DNA of 64,000 nucleotides from Kalmanozyma brasiliensis GHG001. Lineage: Eukaryota > Basidiomycota > Ustilaginomycetes > Ustilaginales. Shown here in pieces: positions 28,552-37,394 of the stretch. The stretch lies in assembly GCF_000497045.1 (NCBI RefSeq), contig NW_015961951.1:1-64000 (forward strand). Reading direction: 5' to 3'. The notes beneath the pieces are model-generated. The model was not told the DNA's origin and ran no database searches. It saw only the letters and a program-made list of their open reading frames with translations. Within the stretch, counting starts at the first letter, position 1. Each line of letters begins with the position of its first letter. The translations under genes were made by a program, and so were the position numbers.

Positions 28552-30270
28552 CTAATTGTTCTTCTTGCCCGTGCTCGGCTCATCCCTGATGGTGAGCCAG
28601 ATGGCGACAAACACAAGGAAGCCAGCGACAGTGCTGAACGCGCCTGTGATGTACGGCCAGCTCGAGCTGAGGAACCTTGGATACTCGTCGTGATTGAACG
28701 GCCTTACGGGAGCGGTGTCCTTGCTCTCGACAAAGCTCAATCCCTGGCGCTTGAAATCGAGATGGAATGTGAACACGCCGTGACGATCGGGCACCTGGAA
28801 GGTTGTCTCGAATCTCTGGAAAGCCTGGCTCTCCCCCTGACCGGCTCCAACTGTGGCAGGGGAGATATGGGTGAAGTTGCCCGAGTCGACGGGCGCAAGG
28901 TGGGCAGTGATGTACGGATCCAGCATCTTGAACGCCACCTGCAGATCCAGGCTCTTGTCCGCAGGAATGAAACCGAGCTGAGGGTGGTGCTGCACGAGAT
29001 CGACGCTGAACTGGACATGATCCTTGATGCGATACATCCTGCTGCCCTCTTCCGTTTCCTCGTAGTCCTCGCGCGTGTCAGACGGCGATGACTTGACACG
29101 GTGGTGGTGTGTAGCAACGACCTTGAGCACGCCCTTCTCCTGGAAAGCCCAGCTGGTCAGATCGCTCACCACCAGCTCGTTGACCTTGCCGCAGAGCGAG
29201 TCCGAGAAGAAGGCGTCGGAAAGCAGATCCGTCGAGCCGAGGAAGACGGCACGTGCGCTATTGGATGCCAGCTGGAAGCCTGATACGAGCGAGACGACTT
29301 GCGTGGAAGCAGAGGTCGGAAGACCCGCAACGAGCTCCTTGCGTGACTCGAGAGATTCTAGGCTAGCGCGGTTCTTCGCGACCCAGCCGTTCTTGCCCAG
29401 CTTGCTGGCTGCTTTACTCTTGACGACGGTCGGTACGGCGCGTGGTGTGGAGAGGATTTCAGACGTGAACGCTTCACCATCAACGATCCTGGTCGTGGTG
29501 ACGGTGACCGGTGCCGGGGTGGAGTACGAGGTCGATTCGACCACATCGTCTTGCTCTTTGACCAGCGCGGGTACGTCCGAGGAATAGCTCGTCGCAGGGG
29601 GCAGGATGAGCGGGAAGGCGAGCGGGTTGGCTCCCACCCTGTGCGCAATTCCGCGGTACAACAACGGTGCGTCCTTCGCCGCTCGCAACGTTTCTGTCGA
29701 GAAGACGTTCGTGTTGGGCACTAGTCCGCCCGTGCTCAGCCTCGCCGTAGCGCTCTTCTTCCCACCAACGAGCACAGAAGTGTGATTGCCAGCATCCTGA
29801 TCGCTGTACCGGAAGTGGTCGACGAGCGCACTGCCCCTTTCCTCGAACTCGAGCGAGAACTCGCGCGCAAAGTCGCGGTGCATCTCGCTAGCGGTGGAAT
29901 CGAGGCCAACGAGCATGTTGCCGCCGGTCTTGAGGTACTCTACGAGCTGTTGTGGTGAGATGTCTGCAGCCAGCGACTTGGCTGCAGGCGAGAGAAGAAT
30001 GAGGTGGTCGTAGGAGAGAACATCGTGCTGGACCAGCTGTGGCTTTACATCGCGTGGGGCCTTAAATTCGACGCTGTAGCCGCGGGAGGAGAGCGAGGCG
30101 AGGAAGGTCGAGTAGGTGGACTTGACGGACGGCTCGATGACTACGAGGACGCGGTTGCCGGTTGCTGAGGGCAGGGCGGAGACGAGGCTGGAGAAGAGGG
30201 CGAGAGAGATGGCGAGGAGCAGCGACAGGACCGGGGCCAGCGAGCGACGCCGTATTGAGAAGTGCAACAT
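28552..30270 (-). CDS. WBP1: Oligosaccharyltransferase subunit Wbp1/OST48
   Basis: A 572-residue type I membrane protein. The chosen ATG (30270) is the first in frame; the open frame continues upstream only through a TTG. The signal peptide has a basic n-region (RRR) and a Leu/Ala-rich core. The luminal domain starts with the conserved NRVLVVIEPSV, followed by the DHLILLSP and GGNMLVGLD segments of the OST48 family. One membrane helix near the C-terminus is followed by a tail ending KKNN, a dilysine ER-retrieval signal (K at -4 and -3). Wbp1 is an essential non-catalytic subunit of the ER complex that transfers glycans to Asn. The start is about 280 bp from the divergent NKAP-like gene. Confidence 0.94.
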   Translation of the reverse strand: MLHFSIRRRSLAPVLSLLLAISLALFSSLVSALPSATGNRVLVVIEPSVKSTYSTFLASLSSRGYSVEFKAPRDVKPQLVQHDVLSYDHLILLSPAAKSLAADISPQQLVEYLKTGGNMLVGLDSTASEMHRDFAREFSLEFEERGSALVDHFRYSDQDAGNHTSVLVGGKKSATARLSTGGLVPNTNVFSTETLRAAKDAPLLYRGIAHRVGANPLAFPLILPPATSYSSDVPALVKEQDDVVESTSYSTPAPVTVTTTRIVDGEAFTSEILSTPRAVPTVVKSKAASKLGKNGWVAKNRASLESLESRKELVAGLPTSASTQVVSLVSGFQLASNSARAVFLGSTDLLSDAFFSDSLCGKVNELVVSDLTSWAFQEKGVLKVVATHHHRVKSSPSDTREDYEETEEGSRMYRIKDHVQFSVDLVQHHPQLGFIPADKSLDLQVAFKMLDPYITAHLAPVDSGNFTHISPATVGAGQGESQAFQRFETTFQVPDRHGVFTFHLDFKRQGLSFVESKDTAPVRPFNHDEYPRFLSSSWPYITGAFSTVAGFLVFVAIWLTIRDEPSTGKKNN

Positions 30271-30550
30271 ATTGGACGTGTCGCTGCTGCTGTTGAGGAG
30301 AAGCAAGCGATGGATGATGGTGAAGGAGGAAGGTGGTGAGCGGGTGTCTGTGCGCGCGGCTTGTTTCGAGTCTCCAGCTCAGCTTGCCTTTGCCGCTTTT
30401 CTTCCACTCGCACGGCTGCTTTTCACTTTAACATATCCGCGGTCACCAAAATGTCCACTTAGCCGAGCTGAGCTTTCTCGACCCTTTCTCAAATGTCAAA
30501 CGCTTCCTGCTCACCATCATCTCCAAAGCCAAAGAGCATCCAACAGCATC
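30271..30550. promoter_or_regulatory. Shared divergent promoter, WBP1 and NKAP-like
   Basis: Only 280 bp separate the two start codons on opposite strands, so both promoters and both leaders fit in this interval. It holds an AT-richer segment near 30430 (TTTAACATATCC). Confidence 0.6.
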
Positions 30551-32176
30551 ATGCCTACCCTGGCGGAGCGTCTCGGCTCGAGCGCTGCTGACGCCTCAGG
30601 GGTGCCGACGGGCTCCGAGCACTCTGATCGCGAGCAGCAGTTGCGTGCCCGATTGTTGGCCTCCAAGCAACGACCCCGAGCCGACGATGGCGAGCATGAC
30701 GATACTCGACGAGATTCCGATCGGGACATTCTGTTTCTCGGGTCTGTCTCGCAAGAATCCGAGCAGCCAGAGCGGAGGCAGCGACGCTCATCGCCCTCGT
30801 ACGACGCCGCGCCTTCGACATCCTCAGCTGCCATGCGGCCTCCACAACCCTTCACACATCCAGACCGACGACCACCCAGACCTCAAGCAGATCGATGGGT
30901 GCCACCGCCTCGCGAAGATCCAGACTCGCGCTCGTATGACCGTCGCGATAATGACGACAGAAGGGAGCGATACGGAAGGCGCGACCAAGACGATGACTCG
31001 CGTGGAAGCTGGGGTCCATCGCGTTCAAACGGCGGCGGTCGAGGCCGATACTTTGACGACAATCGCAACGGCAATGCAGACAAAGATGACAGGAATGAGC
31101 ACTCAGAGTATGGAGCGGCGCAGTGGAAGCGGCTACCACGAGACCCTTACGCTTCGAGCATGTCGTCCGGCGGCAATCAGGCCAGTGGAGGGGATGGCGG
31201 CTTCTTCAGCTCGCGCAACGAGCAGCGCAAGAATTCCACCATCTCCATCTGGCCACCGAGCCCGCCGCATCCGACGCTTGACAGTGATGAAGAGCGAGAG
31301 AAGCGTAAGAAGCATCGCGACAGCAGCAGCAGGCATAAGGACAAAGACAGGCACCGGAGCAGCAGCGACAGGCATCGCTCGTCGAGAAGTCATCGTCATC
31401 GATCCAGTTCGGACCGACATCACCGCTCTAGCAGGCATAGGGAAGATGACCAGGATTCGCGACGTCGGCATTCACATTCGTCTCGATCTCACCGCCGTGA
31501 CGACGAGGAGGATAGGAGAAGGAGCTCCAAACGATCCCGCTCTAAGGTCTCGGATGCGGATTCGGACCGCTCTGACTCCGAGTCGGATTCACGGTCGGAC
31601 GCAGACTCGTCTCGGCGTCACCGCCATCACAAATCGAACCGATCGAGCGGACACCGCCGATCCGAGTCGGACAAGCGCCACCGAAGCAGTCGCCATCGCT
31701 CTCCATCAGTACGCACCTCCGACTCGGAAGCTGACCAGAAGCCCACCGCGCCATCCCACCGCGACTCCGCGTCTGGCACAGACTCGGACGTCGAAGTGGG
31801 CCCCGATCTGCCCACCGTTGCTGCCGATGGCAAGCCCGTCGACCCTCGCGCCTACGGTGGCGCTCTCCTCCCCGGCGAAGGTTCGGCCATGGCATCCTAT
31901 GTGCAGGACGGCAAACGGATCCCGCGTCGAGGAGAGATCGGACTGTCCTCGGACCAGATCGAAGCGTACGAAAAGGCAGGATACGTCATGAGCGGCAGCC
32001 GACATCACCGTATGAACGCGGTGAGGATGAGGAAGGAGAATCAGGTCATTTCGGCGGAAGAGAAGAGAACGATGTTGAGACTGCAGGCCGAGGAAAAGGC
32101 GAAGAAGGAGAGGGAGATCGTCTCGCAGTTCAAGGAGCTGGTGGACACGCTGCAGCCGGGCAACGATGGCAGGTGA
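30551..32176 (+). CDS. NKAP: NKAP-like nuclear protein with RS-rich region
   Basis: A 541-residue protein starting at the ATG at 30551. The frame is open farther upstream, but only inside the divergent promoter and WBP1 coding sequence, so the later start is preferred. The middle (about 230-400) is extremely rich in Arg, Ser, His and Asp (SR/RH repeats) like splicing factors. The last 125 residues are the conserved NKAP/SynMuv-product domain, including the VGPDLP start, RAYGGALLPGEG, ARIPRRGEIGL-type sequence (here KRIPRRGEIGL) and the SGSRHHRMNAVR segment. NKAP proteins associate with spliceosomes and transcriptional co-repressors; in fungi a splicing link is the safer inference. It is convergent with DPH6, with about 100 bp between stops. 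Confidence 0.88.
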   Translation: MPTLAERLGSSAADASGVPTGSEHSDREQQLRARLLASKQRPRADDGEHDDTRRDSDRDILFLGSVSQESEQPERRQRRSSPSYDAAPSTSSAAMRPPQPFTHPDRRPPRPQADRWVPPPREDPDSRSYDRRDNDDRRERYGRRDQDDDSRGSWGPSRSNGGGRGRYFDDNRNGNADKDDRNEHSEYGAAQWKRLPRDPYASSMSSGGNQASGGDGGFFSSRNEQRKNSTISIWPPSPPHPTLDSDEEREKRKKHRDSSSRHKDKDRHRSSSDRHRSSRSHRHRSSSDRHHRSSRHREDDQDSRRRHSHSSRSHRRDDEEDRRRSSKRSRSKVSDADSDRSDSESDSRSDADSSRRHRHHKSNRSSGHRRSESDKRHRSSRHRSPSVRTSDSEADQKPTAPSHRDSASGTDSDVEVGPDLPTVAADGKPVDPRAYGGALLPGEGSAMASYVQDGKRIPRRGEIGLSSDQIEAYEKAGYVMSGSRHHRMNAVRMRKENQVISAEEKRTMLRLQAEEKAKKEREIVSQFKELVDTLQPGNDGR

Positions 32177-32282
32177 TTCTGGACATTTCAGCTATTGCAG
32201 CACGGTCTACGACATATCAACGCAGGAGCTTGCTCTTCAGTTCTGTCGATGATGGTTCACACGCTTTCATTACAACCTGACA

Positions 32283-34574
32283 TCAGATACCATGCCATAC
32301 CAGAGCAACGTCCACTTGCTGTGCTGCCGAATCAGCGCTGAGGCTGTGTAACGCTGAGCAGGAGATCAGTTGAGAGTCGTACAGCTTTTTTGAGCCGTCT
32401 CCTGCGTCCAAAATCCAGAGTAAACGCTTGAGGACGTCCATCGATTCTCCGACTTCCTTTCCGTTCGGTCGGAAGAGCTGTGTGGCGTAAGACCGATCCA
32501 TGCAAGACCGTAACGAAGCTCTGAGTGCGTCTGTCGCGTCACTGTCCTGTTCGTGTGCTGTTGTGGAGGACGGAAGACATCGCATAGTGAGGACGCCGAA
32601 AGCGCTCTTGGCTAACGATGAGCTGGTGATCGTGTGGACGACTTCGAAAGATTCAACCGTGGCGGTCTGACGGGTGATGCGGACGTCGGTAGTATCGGAA
32701 CCTGGTTCGTTGTCGTCATCGTCGTCTTCGCTCTCATCTGAAGGCACGGTGTCCTCAGTGAGCTCGATTGGCGGCGGGATGCGACCTGTGTGCGCGGTGA
32801 GCTGCCACTCGATCGCTGCGCTTCTCGGTAATGACGCCTTTGGAAGCACGACAAACAGCATCGGCCGCACCTTACTTCCGTCCCCGCCTGTCTGACCAAG
32901 CCAGTTCTCCGTCTCCTCTCCCTCCTTCTCCTCCTCACCATCATCATCGTCATCATCGCTCTCGCCTTGACACATCCACGCCCGTCTCGCAATCTCCACC
33001 CTCCCCACGTCATCCAACCAACATATCCCGCCCTCGACCCAGCCCTTCTCCACACTGCGACCACCCATATCGTTCATCGTGGCCTTGAGTATCCTCCTCG
33101 CATGTTGGACACTCAGCGCGGTCTGCAGCTCCTCTTCTTTTGGCAAGCTCAGATCGGCCGGTGTCAACCCGATCTGGCCTGCGACCCAAATCTTCTCTGC
33201 CTGCACCAAGCTCTGCGAGTACGGCCCGATGTTTGCTGGTGCCCAGAAGGAGCGCCCTTGAACATGAAGCGCGCGCCGATCGAACGCGGGCATGTCGTCG
33301 AAGGCGATGGCGTTGATCACCAGATCACAGCCGGGAGGAAGCGAGGTAAGAGCTACGCAGGCGCGCGTGGGTGGCGAGACACCGAAGAGCGTGCGGTAGA
33401 CCGAGTTGACGCGGGCGAACTGAGTTTGAGAGCGGAGATACAGGTTGATGTGCGTGATGTGCTGCATACCGAGAGGTTGGGATGACAAGGCCGAGGAGAG
33501 GAGGGAACGGATGGTGCCGAAAGCGTTTGCGACTTGGTCTTCTACGGAGACGGGAGAGGGAGAGGAGGTGGAGAGGCCGGTGATGTTGGACATGACGAGA
33601 TAGCGACCTTTGCGACGTATTGACGGCGATGGATACTCCAGACTGCTGTCTTTGATGTCGAGGCTGCTGACTCGGTTGGACAGATCTGCTGCGTTTGTAC
33701 GGCTTGCGTCCTCCTCGGCTTGCGCAGCTCTCAACGTCCTCCTCCCGATAGCATCCAGTAGCGGCGGAGTCCTCGCCGTTGTCGCAGTAAGTCCATCTTC
33801 CTTGTCGACCAGCCTCGCATTTTTCAACCGCAGATAGCTGACGCTTCCAAAGCCACTATCCGAATGCACCACTGTCTCTGTTTCGCCCACCTCGATCCGC
33901 TTCCTGAACAAGGGCGAATCGATCGTCAAGGTCTCGTACTCTCCGCCTTCCCCGCAGACGTGCGCCCCATACATCGACGATAGCCTTTCGAGCTTCATCT
34001 GCATCTGACCTAGCGTCTTGCCCAAGTCTCGCTCGTCAAGCCCAATCCCAGCTACCTTGATGAGGATTGAAACGAGTCCTGCGTCGAGCATCTCTGCGTA
34101 CAGCTCGGACTGCGAGCGTTGCCAGAGGAACGTCAGTGGCGTCAAGTTGATATCGGGGCGCAACGCGACGTGTTCGACACGCACACGCTGGTAATTGGAT
34201 AGGATCGCACCAACGGAAACGGCCTGAATGTCGGGATGGTGTGCCTTGACGTCGGCGAGCAGGTGGTAGAGGTCTTCCGTTTCATCCTCTGTCGACGAGG
34301 AGGTGGATGAAGATGCGGTGCGAGAACCGTACTCGGAGCGCTGATTGACAGCGGTGCCCTTGATGATCCGACGATAGAGCGGAAGACCCATCGCTTCGGC
34401 GACGAGATGGACCGCATCGTGCCCAACCGTCTGATACATGTACGAGTCGAGCTCATCCTTGGACCCTGGCGGCGCGAGGGTCGCTAGCGCCACCAGCTCG
34501 TGACCTTGTTGGACGCAGTGGACGAGATTGTAGCATGAGTCCTTGCCACCAGACAGCAGCCCGACTACCTTCAT
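32283..34574 (-). CDS. DPH6: Diphthine-ammonia ligase Dph6 with two RidA-like domains
   Basis: A 763-residue protein. The N-terminal ATP-binding domain has the PP-loop SGGKDS at 8-13 and the GEGGEYETLT motif at about 208-217, typical of Dph6. Two RidA/YjgF-like domains follow (about 325-430 and about 440-610), as in yeast YLR143W. Dph6 uses ATP and ammonia to convert diphthine to diphthamide on elongation factor 2. An acidic insertion near residue 545 (a run of Asp then Glu) and an acidic stretch near 630 are lineage-specific. The start is 213 bp from the divergent SUV3. Confidence 0.94.
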   Translation of the reverse strand: MKVVGLLSGGKDSCYNLVHCVQQGHELVALATLAPPGSKDELDSYMYQTVGHDAVHLVAEAMGLPLYRRIIKGTAVNQRSEYGSRTASSSTSSSTEDETEDLYHLLADVKAHHPDIQAVSVGAILSNYQRVRVEHVALRPDINLTPLTFLWQRSQSELYAEMLDAGLVSILIKVAGIGLDERDLGKTLGQMQMKLERLSSMYGAHVCGEGGEYETLTIDSPLFRKRIEVGETETVVHSDSGFGSVSYLRLKNARLVDKEDGLTATTARTPPLLDAIGRRTLRAAQAEEDASRTNAADLSNRVSSLDIKDSSLEYPSPSIRRKGRYLVMSNITGLSTSSPSPVSVEDQVANAFGTIRSLLSSALSSQPLGMQHITHINLYLRSQTQFARVNSVYRTLFGVSPPTRACVALTSLPPGCDLVINAIAFDDMPAFDRRALHVQGRSFWAPANIGPYSQSLVQAEKIWVAGQIGLTPADLSLPKEEELQTALSVQHARRILKATMNDMGGRSVEKGWVEGGICWLDDVGRVEIARRAWMCQGESDDDDDDGEEEKEGEETENWLGQTGGDGSKVRPMLFVVLPKASLPRSAAIEWQLTAHTGRIPPPIELTEDTVPSDESEDDDDDNEPGSDTTDVRITRQTATVESFEVVHTITSSSLAKSAFGVLTMRCLPSSTTAHEQDSDATDALRASLRSCMDRSYATQLFRPNGKEVGESMDVLKRLLWILDAGDGSKKLYDSQLISCSALHSLSADSAAQQVDVALVWHGI

Positions 34575-34787
34575 GGCTGCCGCACTTGACCGTGGTTGTA
34601 GCGAACAGGTGATAAAGGTCGTTAGCGAAGAGGGTCAAGGGAGCAAGAAGAAGAACCCAAAAATGTGGATTACGTAATTCAATTTTTCTTGCGGCTGCTC
34701 CACTTTCTTCTCGACTTTGCATAATCTTCTTGACCGACCTCTCCTCGTCATCATCCGCCATCAAGCATCAATTCGAGCGGCAGGAGG
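34575..34787. promoter_or_regulatory. Shared divergent promoter, DPH6 and SUV3
   Basis: 213 bp between opposing start codons must carry both promoters. An AT-rich core lies near 34660-34690, with poly-T after TACGTAATTC. Confidence 0.6.
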
Positions 34788-37394
34788 ATGTGGAGAAGGA
34801 CGTTAGCTCTAGCCAGCACCTCGACTGCGGCTGCAGGTCCGTCGACCTTGACACTGCGCACAGCTGCCGTGCTCGCTCATGCCGACTGTCTCCTCCGCCT
34901 CCCAGGACCGTCGACTTCATCCAACACTCCTCTGCGAAGCTTTGCCAGCTCAGCATCGCCTGCGCGAGGCGGTCCGAAGAACTCCTCAGGCAAATACAGA
35001 GATGACACCCGGAGATCAGACTATAACGATCCAAGAGGCAGAGGCGGCAAGGACAGGAACGACCGATTCAGCAAAGGCCGGTTCCAGAAGGGCCCGCGAG
35101 CTCAACCGAAAGATGTCGACTTCTCCGTTCCTGAGCCACCAACGTCGCAGGAAGTGGGACGAAAGCTAGTGGCACAGCTGACGGCGATTACGAAGGATCC
35201 AGACTTGCCGTCGCAGCTCGTTGCGTACGGCATCAAAGGCAGGCCGGCAGAACTGCTGCTGCAAGTTGCTGGGGATCAGGAAGGCGATCAACGGTCAATA
35301 GCACGCAACATCTCAAAGACAAATAAACTCAACGACTCAGTCACGGCAATCAAGCTCTTCCGAACGTGGTCCGAAGGTGCCAAAGAGTCGATCTTGGATC
35401 TTGCTGTTCTGCACGATACTGGCAATGCGGCACAAGCGCCCGAATTTTCGAATCTCTCGGATGCGATCGCTTCCTACACCATCGAGGGGGAAGCGTGTCT
35501 TGGTCGATTCTGTGTCTCTGCCTTCCTCGACTGGGTAGACCGTGGGCTCGAGTCTCTGTACTCGTCCTTGACAACAAAGGATAGCGCGTCGTCATCTCGG
35601 ACCGCAGCTGAAGCAGCCGAGATCTCGCTCGTGCGCTCGCAACTCTCCCTCCTCCGATCGTGCATGGACATTCGCTTCCCCGTCCACCAGTTTCCAAAAG
35701 CACGAACGCTGATCCGCAACATCCACCTGCACGTCGGTCCGACCAACTCAGGCAAGACGCACGGCGCGCTGGTGGCCCTCTCCAAAGCTCGCACCGGTAT
35801 CTTCGCCGGTCCTCTCCGCCTCCTCGCACATGAAGTATGGGATCGGTTCAACAGTGGTACAGTCTCGCCTGGCGTTGCAGCACGAGCGTGCAACCTAGTC
35901 ACTGGTGAGGAGAAGCGCACCGTCGACCCGCTCGCCGGTCTGGTCAGCTGCACGGTCGAAATGGTCTCCACCACGCGCGCCGTCGACGTCGGTGTCATCG
36001 ACGAGATCCAAATGATAGGCGATCCACAACGCGGTTTCGCCTGGACCAACGCCGTCCTCGGTCTGCCCGCGAAAGAGCTGCATCTGTGCGGCGAAGCGTC
36101 GGTCATCCCGCTCATCGAGAACCTCGCCAGCGCCTGTGGGGACCACCTGACCGTCCATCGCTACGACCGACTCACTCCGCTCAGCATCGCCAAAGAGTCG
36201 CTCGATGACGACCTCTCCTCCATCACCAAGGGCGACTGCATCGTGGCGTTCTCCCGTTCGGGCATCTTTGCGCTCAAGCGGGATATCGAGAAGAAGACTG
36301 GGCTTCGGTGCGCGGTAGCTTACGGCGCACTGCCACCAGAGACGAAAGCGGAGCAAGCCAAGCTATTCAATGCCGGAAAGCTCGACGTCATGGTCGCGAG
36401 CGACGCCATCGGGATGGGGCTCAATCTTCGCATCAAGCGCGTGATCTTTGACACGCTGAGCAAGTGGAATGGCAAGGAGGAGGTGATTCTGAGTGCTAGT
36501 CAGATCAAGCAGATTGCGGGTCGTGCGGGGCGATACGGTACGCAGGACAAGGACACGCAAAAAGCGGATCTGGGAGGAGTGGTGACGACGCGGCACGAGC
36601 ACGAGTTGGGGATACTCGAAGCCGCACTAGCGTCGCCACTGGTGCCGATCACGCGGGCGGCCATCCAGCCGTCCTCCGAAACGCTGAGCCAGCTCAGTGC
36701 GATGCTTCCCAGCATCGAGCGCGGGGTCATGCGCACACTGTCGCAGATCTACGCCGACGTAGCCTTGCTCTCGCGCATCGACTCGACCAACTTTTTCCTC
36801 GCCGACTTCAGCCAACAACTCACCATCAGTCCTTTGATCGAGAGTGCGTCGGGTGGGATGCTGACGGTGTCCGAGCGAGAAACGTTCAGCAACGCCCCAG
36901 CCAACACGCGAGACGAGCGCGTTTCGGCGTTCCTCACCAACGCCGTGCGCTTTTTCAGCCGCGGTGGGCTGGTCGAGTTCGATCTCGCCGCAAAGGATCT
37001 GGCGATGCTGGAGGTGGAAGAGGAAGTGGTCTCGCTCATGCGGCAAGCGGAAGAGGCACGGGAGCGAGCGAGCGATGCTGGCAAGGAAGTGAAGCCGCTG
37101 ATTGCATACCTCAACGGCGAGGGCGGCGGCACAGCCCACCCGCTGATCAACATCACGACCATGCTGATGCTCGAATCGCTCCACAGGTGCTTCACGCTGT
37201 ACCTGTGGTTGAGTTTTAGATTCCCACTGGCATTCTGCTGGAGGAGCGACGTGGAGCGGAGGAAGAAGGTCGCTGAAGAGGCGATCGATTTTGTGCTCCA
37301 GGGGATCCGATTTGGGCGCGCGAAGCGGTTGCAGGCGCTCGGAAGGGGGATGGAGAGGAGGCGAGAGAGTGGGTCGGAGAAGTTCGGCGCTTGA
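34788..37394 (+). CDS. SUV3: Mitochondrial RNA helicase Suv3
   Basis: An 868-residue SF2 helicase of the Suv3 type. The first 60 residues form a mitochondrial presequence (MWRRTLALAS, rich in Ser/Thr/Ala/Arg). Walker A is GPTNSGKT (about residues 322-329), and the DEIQ motif that marks Suv3 follows (VGVIDEIQMIG). The second RecA domain ends with the QIKQIAGRAGR motif VI. A conserved C-terminal helical domain follows, with a basic tail. Suv3 with the exonuclease Dss1 forms the mitochondrial RNA degradosome, which clears introns and aberrant transcripts. Confidence 0.95.
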   Translation: MWRRTLALASTSTAAAGPSTLTLRTAAVLAHADCLLRLPGPSTSSNTPLRSFASSASPARGGPKNSSGKYRDDTRRSDYNDPRGRGGKDRNDRFSKGRFQKGPRAQPKDVDFSVPEPPTSQEVGRKLVAQLTAITKDPDLPSQLVAYGIKGRPAELLLQVAGDQEGDQRSIARNISKTNKLNDSVTAIKLFRTWSEGAKESILDLAVLHDTGNAAQAPEFSNLSDAIASYTIEGEACLGRFCVSAFLDWVDRGLESLYSSLTTKDSASSSRTAAEAAEISLVRSQLSLLRSCMDIRFPVHQFPKARTLIRNIHLHVGPTNSGKTHGALVALSKARTGIFAGPLRLLAHEVWDRFNSGTVSPGVAARACNLVTGEEKRTVDPLAGLVSCTVEMVSTTRAVDVGVIDEIQMIGDPQRGFAWTNAVLGLPAKELHLCGEASVIPLIENLASACGDHLTVHRYDRLTPLSIAKESLDDDLSSITKGDCIVAFSRSGIFALKRDIEKKTGLRCAVAYGALPPETKAEQAKLFNAGKLDVMVASDAIGMGLNLRIKRVIFDTLSKWNGKEEVILSASQIKQIAGRAGRYGTQDKDTQKADLGGVVTTRHEHELGILEAALASPLVPITRAAIQPSSETLSQLSAMLPSIERGVMRTLSQIYADVALLSRIDSTNFFLADFSQQLTISPLIESASGGMLTVSERETFSNAPANTRDERVSAFLTNAVRFFSRGGLVEFDLAAKDLAMLEVEEEVVSLMRQAEEARERASDAGKEVKPLIAYLNGEGGGTAHPLINITTMLMLESLHRCFTLYLWLSFRFPLAFCWRSDVERRKKVAEEAIDFVLQGIRFGRAKRLQALGRGMERRRESGSEKFGA

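Noticed and set aside
30116..30550. Upstream extension of the NKAP-like frame
   Set aside because: It would overlap WBP1 coding sequence on the other strand and use the shared promoter; the ATG at 30551 begins the protein-like part.
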